Source of the DNA: Leptogranulimonas caecicola
GTDB lineage: Bacteria > Actinomycetota > Coriobacteriia > Coriobacteriales > Atopobiaceae
Direction of reading: 5' to 3'
DNA length: 64,000 nucleotides
Assembly: GCF_023168405.1 (NCBI RefSeq)
Contig: NZ_AP025285.1
Coordinates: 1,238,001 to 1,302,000 of the forward strand
A program made the position numbers and the translations under genes. Numbering within the stretch: the stretch's first letter is position 1; every line of letters begins with the position of its first letter. Below, in pieces: positions 17,461 through 26,904 of the stretch. A model generated the notes under the pieces. The model saw only the letters and a list, made by a program, of their open reading frames with translations, did no database searches and had not been told where the DNA came from.

Positions 17461-18553
17461 GAGAGCGCCTCAAGAAATCGGGAATATCAAACTCTTTGTC
17501 TGCAAAGCCCGAGGAGGCAGGCTTTGGAGCCGGCGCTGGGGTGTGGGGCTTGGGGGAAGCGCCAAAGGAGCCCATGGAAAGCTGGGGCTGGACGGAGCCG
17601 TCGTTGAAGCCGGTAGCGATGACGGTGACGCGCACCTGATCGCCCAGGCTCTCATCGATAACGGTACCAAAGATGATGTTGGCATCGGGATCGACGTTTT
17701 GAGAGATGACCTCCGCGGCGTCGTTGATCTCCTGAATGCCCAGGTCCTTGTTGCCAGCAATGGAAAGGAGCACACGAGTGGCGCCATCCACCGAGCTCTC
17801 CAGAAGGCGGCTGGAAATGGCCTCTTGAGCGGCGTCAGAGGCGCGGGAGTCACCAGAGGCGATGCCGATGCCCATCATGGCAGTGCCAGCACCGCGCATG
17901 ATGGTGCAGACGTCTGCAAAGTCCAGGTTGATGAGGCCGGGAACGGTGATGAGATCGGTGATGCCCTGAGTGCCCTGGCAAAGCACGTCGTCTGCCAAGC
18001 GGAAGGCCTCAAGCATGGTGGTCTTCTTCTCGGCGATGTCCAAAAGGCGATCGTTAGGGATCACGATGAGGGTGTCCACGTTCTCTGCCAGCGTATCCAC
18101 GCCGTTCACTGCCTGCTGGCTGCGCTTGCGGCCCTCGAAGGTGAAGGGACGGGTGACTACGGCCACAGTGAGCGCCTTGATGTCGTTCTTGGCGATGTCT
18201 GCCACCACGGGGGCAGCGCCGGTACCCGTACCGCCGCCCTCGCCGGCAGTGATGAACACCATGTCGGAGCCTGCCAATGCAGCCTTGATCTCGTCGCGAG
18301 AGTCCTCTGCCGCCTGCTGGCCAACCTCAGGGTTGGCACCGGCGCCGAGACCCTTGGTGAGATCGGTGCCGATATGCACCTTGATGTCTGCATCAGAGAG
18401 TGCCAGTGCCTGGGCATCGGTATTGATGGCGACAAACTCGACGCCGCGAATGCCCTCCTCGATCATGCGGTTAACGGCATTGGTGCCGCCACCGCCCACG
18501 CCTACAACCTTGATTACGGCGAGGTAGTTATTGGGCGCGTCGGTGTCGTTCAT
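17453..18553 (-). CDS. ftsZ: Cell division protein FtsZ
   Basis: Tubulin-like GTPase that forms the division ring. The glycine-rich [11 protein letters not shown] is at residues 20-30 and the tubulin signature [10 protein letters not shown] at about 106-115. The core ends near residue 315, followed by a short linker and a clear C-terminal docking peptide [14 protein letters not shown] at 18553 has GAGGAGGAACT in front and gives 366 aa; the frame to 18751 is not needed. No FtsA gene is seen in the window, so SepF is the probable tether. Confidence 0.97.
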   Translation of the reverse strand: MNDTDAPNNYLAVIKVVGVGGGGTNAVNRMIEEGIRGVEFVAINTDAQALALSDADIKVHIGTDLTKGLGAGANPEVGQQAAEDSRDEIKAALAGSDMVFITAGEGGGTGTGAAPVVADIAKNDIKALTVAVVTRPFTFEGRKRSQQAVNGVDTLAENVDTLIVIPNDRLLDIAEKKTTMLEAFRLADDVLCQGTQGITDLITVPGLINLDFADVCTIMRGAGTAMMGIGIASGDSRASDAAQEAISSRLLESSVDGATRVLLSIAGNKDLGIQEINDAAEVISQNVDPDANIIFGTVIDESLGDQVRVTVIATGFNDGSVQPQLSMGSFGASPKPHTPAPAPKPASSGFADKEFDIPDFLRRSRG

Positions 18554-18860
18554 AGTTCCTCCTCGGGGCTCGGTCCCAACCCGATGCTTGGTGCTGCGTT
18601 GATAGTGGTAAGGCATCGCAAGACGCCTTGGGGTGGTGTGGACGTTGAGTCCGCGCCGATGGTGGCTTATGGAAGAGCGCCCCTTGAAAACCCTCAAGCT
18701 CAAGTAGACGTCTATAAACCATCTAAATCGTCTAATAGTGGCACAAAGCAAAGGAGAGCGTCAACCCCTTTGACGAATCCATGAACGCCCCAGCTCACAA
18801 GGGCTGCTTTGCAACCTTCAACCTATTCTTGAAGCTTAAACTTAGCAGCTGTAAGAAACC
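18554..18860 (-). other. ftsQ-ftsZ intergenic region, probable ftsZ promoter
   Basis: 307 nt without a convincing gene. On the minus strand TTGACG (near 18769-18774) is followed after about 21 nt by TATTAG, and further by TTTATAG; spacing is not ideal, so a dedicated ftsZ promoter is likely but not located. No hairpin with a T-run was found after ftsQ. Confidence 0.4.
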
Positions 18861-20099
18861 CTAGGATGTAGTTTGGTCCTGAGGGTTTTGGCTGTCGGAG
18901 CCTCCAGTAGGTTCTGAACCGCCATTCCCTTGGCTTGAGCCTGAGCCTTCAGAACCCTGGGCTCCCTCAGAGCCGCTTTGGCTCCCCGACGCCCCTTGGC
19001 CTTGAGCTGGCTGGCCGGATGCTGCAGCCTCTTGGCCTTGCGCAGCCGCTCCATCGTTGCTGGCGACCACTCCTGTGCCTGCACCCACAGACGAGCTGGA
19101 GATCTGACGATAGCTGGGCTTTGCGGGATTTCGCACGTTGATGTAGGTGAGCTGGTTGGGATGGGCGCCCATGAGCTCATTGATAACCGCCTCTTTGGAA
19201 GAGATCTGATTGGGAGCCCCGAGCGAGATCTCCAACCCAGAGGAAAGCACACAGGAGATGGCTTCCTCGCTCGCAGCGGAATAGGACACGATCTGCGAGG
19301 CCAGGCCTTGAGAGAAGGTAGTCTGGTATTGGATGCAGTCCAATATGGGGGCATCGGTGGTTTTGGCGCCAGCCTTAGGATCCACCGTAGAAGGCGTATC
19401 GCGGATGAGCAGACAGCCGTCTTCTTTAGCCTGCGCCAGCGCCACCTGTACCAGGTCTCCCCCGTCCAGCGCCTGAGCGGGCATAGGCTCGATCCAAGCG
19501 CCGTCCTCGCTCAAGTACCAGGCGCTGTTGCCTGAGGGAATGGTGACGATGGCAAAGACTTGACGCTCCTCCACAGAGATGGTGAGCTCTCCGGGGAACT
19601 TCCGGCTCACATGCACCGACTTTACCCAGGGGTTTTTTACCAGGTTCTCCTCGATCTTGGCAGTGTCCACATTAAGCAGCGTGGCGTTATCTGGCACCGC
19701 TGCCAACTTGAGGATGTTCTCCTGAGTCAAATGATTGGTGGCCTCGGCGTTTATCTGCTGCACCGGCAAGATGGGAGTGAGGCTCAGCGCGAACAGGCCG
19801 CCGATAATAACGCCCACTGCCACAAGCGCCACCAAGGCCCAAAGCAAAGGACGTGGCAGAGCCCGCTGGGATTTGCTCTGATCGGTAAGGCCTAGTCCCG
19901 CTACCGAGAGATGACCCACTCGTTTAGTCTCCCGAGAAGTGCCCGCAGCCCGCAAAGGACGGGGCGGCCTCGAAGAGTTGAGGCTCGAAGCTTTGGGGGA
20001 AGCCGGCCGTGAAGGACGGCGCGTGGCCCTGCGGGGGGAGGAAGAGGAGGTCCTAGGACGAGAACCCGAGGAACTTGACCTGCGGTCTGAGCGTGACAC
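18861..20099 (-). CDS. ftsQ: Cell division protein FtsQ/DivIB with long hydrophilic tail
   Basis: Bitopic divisome protein linking FtsL/FtsB-type partners to the ring. A basic Ser/Arg-rich cytoplasmic part (about 1-84) is followed by one membrane segment (LLWALVALVAVGVIIGGLFA), then a POTRA domain (LPVQQINAEATNHLTQENIL...NPWVKSVHVSRKFPGELTISV) and the FtsQ beta domain. From about residue 350 there is a tail of Gly, Ser, Gln and Glu (QGQEAAASGQPAQGQGAS), which makes it much longer than usual. GTG at 20099 has AAAGGAGGG at ideal distance and overlaps murB by 47 nt. Confidence 0.9.
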   Translation of the reverse strand: MSRSDRRSSSSGSRPRTSSSSPRRATRRPSRPASPKASSLNSSRPPRPLRAAGTSRETKRVGHLSVAGLGLTDQSKSQRALPRPLLWALVALVAVGVIIGGLFALSLTPILPVQQINAEATNHLTQENILKLAAVPDNATLLNVDTAKIEENLVKNPWVKSVHVSRKFPGELTISVEERQVFAIVTIPSGNSAWYLSEDGAWIEPMPAQALDGGDLVQVALAQAKEDGCLLIRDTPSTVDPKAGAKTTDAPILDCIQYQTTFSQGLASQIVSYSAASEEAISCVLSSGLEISLGAPNQISSKEAVINELMGAHPNQLTYINVRNPAKPSYRQISSSSVGAGTGVVASNDGAAAQGQEAAASGQPAQGQGASGSQSGSEGAQGSEGSGSSQGNGGSEPTGGSDSQNPQDQTTS

Positions 20100-20970
20100 C
20101 GGATCCCTCCTTTACCTGGGTTTGCATCTCGTCGATGAGTCGCAATACGTCTTGGGCAGAAGCCCCGCCTTCGTTGACGATGTGGTTGGGATAGGCCTCC
20201 GAGATGAGAGCGGCACCGAAGCGCTTCCCTTTAAGTCCTGCGCGACCTATGAGGTTTGCAGCGCTGTCGTGGGCGGTATCGCAAAAGATGCCGCCACAGG
20301 TGGCAACTCCCATGGGCTGCTGCATCTTGCGACGATAGAGCCTGCGGTCTATACGCTCGGACACCTGGGCTTTGGTGGAAGGATCCAGAGCGAGCTCCAC
20401 CTCAAGCAAGATGGACGTTGCCGGGATCGAGGAGGTGCGATAGCCCCACTCGATGTCATGGCCGTCCAGCCTGCAAAGCCCCTGGCCCGGCACGTGGCAC
20501 ACCACCCCTCGCACACAGGAGCCAATCCACTGATGGCGCGATCCGGCATTTTGAGAAACCGCGCCTCCCAATGTGCCAGGTATCCCTGCCAGCATCTCGA
20601 TGCCCGAGAGCTCGCATTGGAGCGCCACGTTGACCGCCTGGGCGGTGAGCGCGCCGGCACCCACATGCATCACCGAAGCCTCTTCGTCCACCGCGATGCG
20701 AGAGAACTCACGTCCCAGCAATAGCACGCAGCCATCGTAGCCTCCGTCGGCTGCGATGATGTTGGTGCCTTTGCCCAGCACCACCCAAGGAACCGATTCC
20801 TCTTGAAGAGTGGTAAGCACGCGGGCCAACGACGGATAACTATGCACCTTGGCCACCAAAGCCGCGGGGCCGCCCACACGAAGGGACGTGCGCCGAGAAA
20901 GGCGCTCATCCTTGATGATCTCTGCATCGTAGGCGCCCGAGAGCGCCATATAGGCATTAAAAAGGCTCAT
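20053..20970 (-). CDS. murB: UDP-N-acetylenolpyruvoylglucosamine reductase (MurB), active-site motifs altered
   Basis: FAD enzyme that makes UDP-MurNAc. The FAD-binding parts are present (RVGGPAALV, LGKGTNIIAADGGYDG, MLAGIPGTLGGAVSQNAGS, EWGYRTSSI). The usual proton-donor motif G-S-x-F-K/Q-x-P reads GGIFCDT, and the C-terminal L-E-x-E-V motif reads LRPQV. By eye, both the catalytic Ser and the catalytic Glu are replaced. A Cys (ATCGG) precedes the first motif and could take over a role. 305 aa and the position between murC and ftsQ are normal. Confidence 0.85.
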   Translation of the reverse strand: MSLFNAYMALSGAYDAEIIKDERLSRRTSLRVGGPAALVAKVHSYPSLARVLTTLQEESVPWVVLGKGTNIIAADGGYDGCVLLLGREFSRIAVDEEASVMHVGAGALTAQAVNVALQCELSGIEMLAGIPGTLGGAVSQNAGSRHQWIGSCVRGVVCHVPGQGLCRLDGHDIEWGYRTSSIPATSILLEVELALDPSTKAQVSERIDRRLYRRKMQQPMGVATCGGIFCDTAHDSAANLIGRAGLKGKRFGAALISEAYPNHIVNEGGASAQDVLRLIDEMQTQVKEGSGVTLRPQVKFLGFSS

Positions 20971-21083
20971 GAGGCTCCCTCAAGGCTCCGATAGCTGCTG
21001 GTCCTTATTCTCACAGAAAAGCTGAGGCACCTTAAGCACCTGGATGCCCGGGAGGTACCTCAGCTCATAAACAATCCTAGCGA

Positions 21084-22496
21084 TTACTCAGAGGAGGCAT
21101 CGCGCTCCTGCATGGCCTCGATGAATTCCGGGCCTACCATGGTGACGTCACCTGCACCCATGGTGATCACCAGGTCACCTGGACGCACTACCTCCATCAA
21201 GGCAGGCACGATGTCGCTGCGGCCCGCCACGTAGCGGACCTCGCCCACCTGGCCCGACTCCTCCACTGCAGTGGCCACAGTCTTGCCAGAGATGCCGGGA
21301 ATAGGCATCTCCCCTGCCGAGAAGACATCCATTACCAAAAGGACGTCTGCATTGGAAAACGCCTGGCCAAATTGAGAGGCCAAAGCCTGGGTGCGGCTAT
21401 AGCGGTGGGGCTGGAAGGCTACAACCACGCGATCGAAGTCCAAACCCGCTGCAGCCTTGAGAGTAGCCTCGACCTCAGTGGGATGGTGGCCATAGTCATC
21501 CACCACGCAGATGTTATCGATATCCCCCACATGGGTAAAGCGGCGGCGAACGCCGGAGAAGGTGGAGAGCGCCTCTGCTGCCTTGGCGCAATCAAGACCC
21601 AAAGCCCACGCCACCGCAATGGCAGCAGTGGCGTTGAGCTGGTTGTGAGCGCCGGGGTTGCTCTTGATGGTGACGGTGACCACCTGGCCGTTGGGCAGGG
21701 TGACATCTACAGTGCTTGCCAGCTTATGAGTCTGGGCGCGAGGGGCGCAGACGATGTCGTTTTGGCCACCGAAGCCATAAGTGAGGGTCGTGCGACCGGT
21801 TTGGTACGCCAGCTCGGGCACATGGGGGTTCTCACCGCACACGATAACCGTGCCATCAGGGCCCACCGAGCTCATGAACTGGGAGAAGGTCTCCTCGATG
21901 GCCTCCAGAGAGCCGTAGTGGTCCAGATGGTCTGCCTCGATATTGGTGACCACCACAATGGAGGGATCCAACAGAAGGAAGGAAGCATCGGACTCGTCAG
22001 CCTCTGCCACATAGAGATCGCCTTCGCCGTTGCGGCCGTTGGTGTGATAGCCTTCCACGATGCCGCCGATGAGGAAGGAGGGGTCTAAGCCCATGGCGTC
22101 CAACATGGTGGCCACCATAGAAGAAGTAGTGGTCTTGCCATGAGTACCTGCTACCGCCACGGTTCTGCGGCCTGCGCCCAGGGCTGCCAGCATCTTGGCC
22201 CTAGGCCAAATGGGGATGTTGAGCTCCTTGGCACGGACAACCTCAGGGTTGGTATCGGGGATGGCGGTGGAGGTCACGATGACGTCAGGCTCTTGGCTGT
22301 CGATGGTGGCCGCCTCATGGCCAATGGCCACCTCTACGCCCGAGCGGCGCAGGTCACGCACATAGCGCGACTCTTTAAGGTCTGAGCCGGTCACCTGGCA
22401 GCCGCGCTCGTGCAATACCTTGGCAATGCCGCTCATGCCAGCGCCGCCAATGCCTACAAAATGGGCGTGGTTAAAGGGCAAGCTCGTGTCTGCCAT
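21084..22496 (-). CDS. murC: UDP-N-acetylmuramate-L-alanine ligase
   Basis: Adds L-Ala to UDP-MurNAc in the cytoplasm. The N-terminal nucleotide motif FVGIGGAGMSGIAKVL starts at about residue 13. The ATP loop is AVAGTHGKTTTSSMVATML, followed by VAEADESDASFLLL, NIEADHLDHY, and the C-terminal VVDDYGHHPTEVEATL and FQPHRYSRT, all MurC-specific. 470 aa is standard. It is 83 nt after the murG gene in transcription order, with AAGGAG in front of its ATG. Confidence 0.96.
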   Translation of the reverse strand: MADTSLPFNHAHFVGIGGAGMSGIAKVLHERGCQVTGSDLKESRYVRDLRRSGVEVAIGHEAATIDSQEPDVIVTSTAIPDTNPEVVRAKELNIPIWPRAKMLAALGAGRRTVAVAGTHGKTTTSSMVATMLDAMGLDPSFLIGGIVEGYHTNGRNGEGDLYVAEADESDASFLLLDPSIVVVTNIEADHLDHYGSLEAIEETFSQFMSSVGPDGTVIVCGENPHVPELAYQTGRTTLTYGFGGQNDIVCAPRAQTHKLASTVDVTLPNGQVVTVTIKSNPGAHNQLNATAAIAVAWALGLDCAKAAEALSTFSGVRRRFTHVGDIDNICVVDDYGHHPTEVEATLKAAAGLDFDRVVVAFQPHRYSRTQALASQFGQAFSNADVLLVMDVFSAGEMPIPGISGKTVATAVEESGQVGEVRYVAGRSDIVPALMEVVRPGDLVITMGAGDVTMVGPEFIEAMQERDASSE

Positions 22497-22579
22497 AAAA
22501 AAGCTCCTTAGTTGCTAATCTCTGCCAATGCCTAAGGCTTTTGGCGCAGTATTGCCTTTGACTCTACCTTCTTCGAGCC

Positions 22580-23710
22580 CTAATGGCCGCGTTTACCCAG
22601 TTTCTCCGTCTCATCAGCTAAACGCTGAGCGGCTCTATCTTGGGCCAGGTCGGCTGCAGCCTTGTGCATAGCCTCCCGCGCCTGAGGATGATCCAGCAGG
22701 TCAAAGAGCACATCGTCAAAGGCAGCGCCGGAAAGCTCGTCATCTGTCACCAGCTTGGCCGCCTTGGCGCCCACCAAAAACTGTGCATTGACCGTTTGGT
22801 GGTCTGCGGTGGCAAAGGGATAGGGCACCAAGATGGAGGGCACCGCCGCAGCAGAGATCTCAGCGATAGAAGAGGCGCCCGCCCGGGAGACCACTAGGTC
22901 AGCGGCAGCCAGCAGGTCGCCCATGTTCTCAATATAGGGCACCGCGTGGTAGCGCTGCTGCTCCGATGGAGTGAGGTTGAGGGTGGAGACCACCTGCTCA
23001 TAGCCGTCGCGACCGGTAGAATGCACCACATGGAGATTCTCGCGCGCCATCAAGCTTGGGCGCACCCGTTCCATGGCCTCGTTGATGGAAGCGGCTCCCA
23101 GAGAGCCGCCAAACACCAGCAGCAATGTGGCGTCTTCAGGAATGTCCAGAGAGGCGCGGCCTTTGGCTCCGTCGCCATCGATCACCGAGCGTCTCACGGG
23201 GTTTCCCGTCACCACGATGGAGGTGCCTGCTCCTGCATGAGCCGCCAGGGCGTGAGTGGCCTGAGGCAAGGCCGCAGCGACCACCGAGGCCTTCGAGGCC
23301 AGCGTCTTGTTCGCGAGACCCGGCACCGAGTTTTGCTCGTGCAGCATCACCGGCACCCCGTGGCCGGTGCACCAAGACAACAGGGGCATCTCCACATAGG
23401 CGCCAAAGCCCACGGCCACATCGGGAGCGCCTGCCATGGCAAAGTGGCGGCTCACCTCATGACGGGCCGAAGCCATGCGCCCCAGAGCGCTCAGGGCCGT
23501 CCAGGGACGGGAACGGTCGAAGCCCGAGACCTTGATGGGCACGAAATCGAAGCCTGCCTGAGGTACCAAAGTGCCCTCGAGCTTGGCAGACTGGCCAAAA
23601 AAGGTCACATGATGGCCACGGTCCCTCAGCTCTTCTGCCAGAGCCAGTGCCGGGTTGATATGTCCTGCAGTCCCACCGGCAGCAATGGCTACCTCAAGAG
23701 TGTCTGCCAT
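22580..23710 (-). CDS. murG: UDP-GlcNAc transferase MurG
   Basis: Glycosyltransferase making lipid II from lipid I on the inner membrane face. GGTAGHINPALALAEEL near the N terminus binds the acceptor side; HEQNSVPGLANK, GGSLGAASINEA and SRAGASSIAEISAAAVPSILVPYP are the donor-site motifs. ATG at 23710 lies 17 nt inside the end of ftsW, so it is coupled to it; GGAGGAATC precedes the start. Confidence 0.95.
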   Translation of the reverse strand: MADTLEVAIAAGGTAGHINPALALAEELRDRGHHVTFFGQSAKLEGTLVPQAGFDFVPIKVSGFDRSRPWTALSALGRMASARHEVSRHFAMAGAPDVAVGFGAYVEMPLLSWCTGHGVPVMLHEQNSVPGLANKTLASKASVVAAALPQATHALAAHAGAGTSIVVTGNPVRRSVIDGDGAKGRASLDIPEDATLLLVFGGSLGAASINEAMERVRPSLMARENLHVVHSTGRDGYEQVVSTLNLTPSEQQRYHAVPYIENMGDLLAAADLVVSRAGASSIAEISAAAVPSILVPYPFATADHQTVNAQFLVGAKAAKLVTDDELSGAAFDDVLFDLLDHPQAREAMHKAAADLAQDRAAQRLADETEKLGKRGH

Positions 23711-25346
23711 GATTCCTCCTGTTTGGATCTTTTTGGCTCCCCCGTCCCGATCCCCCGCGTTCCCTTACCTGGGGACCAGAGCGAGGTCTCAGCCGTTCTG
23801 TGGAGCTTGGACCCAAGTCTATGCGTTCCCAGCCGCCAGAGCTTCGACGAGGGCGAGGTTTTGGCGCCAAGGATGAAGAGGTCACCCTTTTGGCCGAAGG
23901 GCGCTTCTCGGCAGCAGACGCAGCAGAGCCCCGCCCAGGTCCCAAGGTGTTCTGGGGGCGCGCTTCAGACCCTTGCCGAGAAGAGCCTCCCTCCACCAGG
24001 CGCAACGAACGAGGCTGGGCCTCTCCTGCGGTTGAGCCCTCCACGCCCGAGGCGCGCCTGGAAGCCCCCGCGGCCACCTTAAGAGAGCGGCGGCGCTGAT
24101 CGTGAACGGTTTCGGGCAGACGGCTGTGGAAGGATACCGATAAGATCACGCCTACCTGCATGAGTGCGGCCATAAGAGCGGTGCCGCCATAGGAGATGAA
24201 GGGCAAGGCCTTGCCCGATTGAGGAAAGATTCCTATGACGCCCGCCACGTTGAGCACCATGGAGTAAAAGATGAGCAGTGTGATGCCCGAGGCCAAGAGG
24301 GTGCCCATGAGGTCGGGAGCCTGCTTGGCGATGCGCAGGCCAGCCACCAGCAGCATCCCAAAGAGCACGAAGACCACCAGGCAGCCCACCAAGCCCAGCT
24401 CCTCGCCGATGACGGCGAAGACCATGTCATTGTGGGCCTCGGGAAGGTAGCCGTACTTCTGGCGTCCCAAACCGAGCCCTACGCCCAGAAGGCCGCCGGA
24501 TCCAAAGCCATAGAAGCCCTGCGTGAGCTGATAACCGGTCTTGTTGCTGTCGGCCCAAGGGTCAAACATCACCAGCAGGCGCTGGCGGGAGTAGTCATCT
24601 TTGAGCGACAGCGCTAAATAACCTACTGCGCAGATCGCCGCTATCCCCATCACCAGCCGGGTAGGGACGCCCGCCATTAGGGCCAGGCTAAGGATTACCA
24701 GGCCAAGAACCAAGGTAGTGCCCTTATCGGGCTGGAAGAGAATAAGGGCTAAAGGCAGCGCCACCATGAGGCCGCCCTTCCAGGCGAAGTCCTTGAAGTC
24801 CCAATGGGCCTGATCGCCCCAGAACTGGGCGAAGATGGCTGCGGCGGCGGCCACCACATAGATTTTGGCGAACTCCGAGGGCTGGAAGGATATGGGTCCC
24901 AGGCGGATCCAGCGGGTGGCGCCATGGGAGTCCAGGCCAAAGAGATGCACGCCCAAAAGAAGGCCTACGCTCAACAGACAGAGCACATAGAGGGGCCAGC
25001 CGCCCATCAATTTGCGGTAATCCAGCTTGGCCAGAACGACGCAGAACACTACTCCCAACACACAGCTTCTGAGCTGGGTGTTAAAGAATGCGGAAGGGTT
25101 TTCGCCGTCTGAGAGCAGGCCTTTGATGGATGAGGCCGAATAGACCATCACTAGGCCTAAGGCCACCAGCCCCACCACCGCAAGGATGAAGAAGAGTCGT
25201 GGCTCCATGATGCGCGCAGGGACGCCCAGGATGCGACGATCGGCATCGTCGAGCCAGGCGCCGATGCGCCCCAGAAGCCCGTTTGGGGCCGGAGTGCGGC
25301 GTCTGGATTCTTGGGGTTGTGAAGAAACGTTGCTCCGTGAGGTCAT
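23694..25346 (-). CDS. ftsW: Lipid II polymerase FtsW with long basic C-terminal tail
   Basis: SEDS-family peptidoglycan glycosyltransferase of the divisome. About ten membrane segments occur in residues 50-415, with the family motifs MVYSASSIKG, FQPSEFAKIYVV, DKGTTLV, EAHNDMVFAVIGEELG and SYGGTALM. From about residue 418 there is a 130-aa Arg/Ser/Gly-rich tail (SLKVAAGASRRASGVEG...RNHGRHS), not part of the SEDS core. This tail contains two oppositely oriented copies of the repeated word (23905, 23974). The second ATG (25346) has better RBS spacing than the one at 25352. Confidence 0.93.
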   Translation of the reverse strand: MTSRSNVSSQPQESRRRTPAPNGLLGRIGAWLDDADRRILGVPARIMEPRLFFILAVVGLVALGLVMVYSASSIKGLLSDGENPSAFFNTQLRSCVLGVVFCVVLAKLDYRKLMGGWPLYVLCLLSVGLLLGVHLFGLDSHGATRWIRLGPISFQPSEFAKIYVVAAAAAIFAQFWGDQAHWDFKDFAWKGGLMVALPLALILFQPDKGTTLVLGLVILSLALMAGVPTRLVMGIAAICAVGYLALSLKDDYSRQRLLVMFDPWADSNKTGYQLTQGFYGFGSGGLLGVGLGLGRQKYGYLPEAHNDMVFAVIGEELGLVGCLVVFVLFGMLLVAGLRIAKQAPDLMGTLLASGITLLIFYSMVLNVAGVIGIFPQSGKALPFISYGGTALMAALMQVGVILSVSFHSRLPETVHDQRRRSLKVAAGASRRASGVEGSTAGEAQPRSLRLVEGGSSRQGSEARPQNTLGPGRGSAASAAEKRPSAKRVTSSSLAPKPRPRRSSGGWERIDLGPSSTERLRPRSGPQVRERGGSGRGSQKDPNRRNHGRHS

Positions 25347-25357
25347 GGGCATCCTGT

Positions 25358-26791
25358 CTAGTGGCCAGGCTGGTCTAGGTCAAGTGTTAACACCAGCTCT
25401 TTGAAGCGGCGTCCGCGCTCCTCGAAGCCGGAAAACTCATCGTAGGAAGAGCAGGCAGGAGATAAGAGCACCACATCGCCAGGAACGGCAAGATTCTTGG
25501 CAATCGTAAGAGCCTCGGCCATGTGGGGGGCCTGCAGAAGCGTAGCCAAACCCTGGCCTGAGAGCGCCTCGAAGAAACGGTCGGAGGCCTCCCCGTAGGT
25601 GACCGTTGCCTTGCAGCTAGCTTTGATGGCATCCACAAACTCATCCAGCTGGCCGCCCTTGTCATGGCCGCCCGCCAAAAGGATCACCCTGCCCGGCTCG
25701 AAAGCCCTGAGGGCCGTCACTACCGCATCGGTATTGGTGGCTTTGGAATCGTTGATGTAGCGCACCCCGTCGATGGTAGCCACCGGCTCGATGCGATGCT
25801 CCAGCGGGGCGAAGGCCTTGAGCCCTTGGCGCACGCCCTTGACAGAAGCCCCTGCAAAGAGCGCTGCCGCAGAGGCTGCCAACCCGTTGGCCACGTTGTG
25901 AGGGCCCTCGATACGCAGGTCTGAGACGGCCACGAGCTCATAGCGCTCGCCGATAAGCTCTACCACCAAAAGCCCGTCGTCCACATAGGCGCGGCAGGGC
26001 GAATCGGGAATCTGAGATGCCGACACCCGGCATACCACCAATCCGCGATCATCCAGCTGGCGAGCGAGAGCAGCGCAGTGAGGATCGTCCACATCCAAAA
26101 TGGCCAGGTCTCCCTCGTCCAGATTGGCAAAGATCTTCTCTTTGGCAGCCAGGTAGTTCTCAAAGGTTTTATGCCACTCGCCGTGGTCTGGGGTGACGTT
26201 GAGCAGGCACGCCACTCGAGGATGCAGCTTGGAGGTAGTAGCCAGCTGGAAGCTGGAAAGCTCTGCCACAAACCAAGTTTGAGGATCGCGCTCGGCGATT
26301 TGGGTCACTACATTGGTGCCAATGTTTCCGACCGCCACAGCGCCAATGCCCGAGCTCTTGAGCAGCTCGCAGGCAAGCGACGTGGTAGTGGTCTTGCCGT
26401 TGGTGCCAGTAATGCCAATCCAGCGCTCCGGACTCTCCCGCCAGGCAAACTCCGGCTCCCCTATGACCTCATGGGCATGGGCCTTGGCGTTGGCGAAAAA
26501 GTCAGAGAACTCCGAGATGCCCGGGCTCACCAACGCCAAATCATAGGTGCCGAGAAGATCTTCTGTGCCTACCAGCACGCAGGCTCCTGCATCGCGAAGC
26601 TCTTGAGCCAGAGGGCCTTCCTGGGACTTTTTGCCTCCCACCACCGTGACTGAACGCACTCGCGTGGGCCCCAGCTCCAGCAGATAGGTGGCTACAGCAC
26701 GGCCTGTGGCACCTAACCCCAATACACAAACGTCACCCAAATAGGGGGAGATGGGAACAGCAGTGGGTCCTAAAGGAGCGATGGCGTTCAT
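25358..26791 (-). CDS. murD: UDP-N-acetylmuramoyl-L-alanine-D-glutamate ligase
   Basis: Adds D-Glu to the wall precursor. The N-terminal Rossmann motif VCVLGLGATGRAVATYL, the ATP loop GITGTNGKTTTTSLACELL, LLNVTPDHGEWH and the C-terminal YINDSKATNTDAVVTALRAF, LLAGGHDKG and LLSPACSSYDEF are all MurD blocks. The frame is open to 26872, but ATG at 26791 (MNAIAPLGPTAV) with AAAGGGTG in front fits best and gives 477 aa. It is 11 nt from ftsW. Confidence 0.95.
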   Translation of the reverse strand: MNAIAPLGPTAVPISPYLGDVCVLGLGATGRAVATYLLELGPTRVRSVTVVGGKKSQEGPLAQELRDAGACVLVGTEDLLGTYDLALVSPGISEFSDFFANAKAHAHEVIGEPEFAWRESPERWIGITGTNGKTTTTSLACELLKSSGIGAVAVGNIGTNVVTQIAERDPQTWFVAELSSFQLATTSKLHPRVACLLNVTPDHGEWHKTFENYLAAKEKIFANLDEGDLAILDVDDPHCAALARQLDDRGLVVCRVSASQIPDSPCRAYVDDGLLVVELIGERYELVAVSDLRIEGPHNVANGLAASAAALFAGASVKGVRQGLKAFAPLEHRIEPVATIDGVRYINDSKATNTDAVVTALRAFEPGRVILLAGGHDKGGQLDEFVDAIKASCKATVTYGEASDRFFEALSGQGLATLLQAPHMAEALTIAKNLAVPGDVVLLSPACSSYDEFSGFEERGRRFKELVLTLDLDQPGH

Positions 26792-26904
26792 GAAACACCC
26801 TTTCATAGCACCAGAGCCTCGCGGGCCTTCAAAGGTCATAAGGGCAGGGGCTCTGGTAAGTGGGACAAGCAAAAGAACCTATGGGCGCGCACGCAAAAGG
26901 AGGC

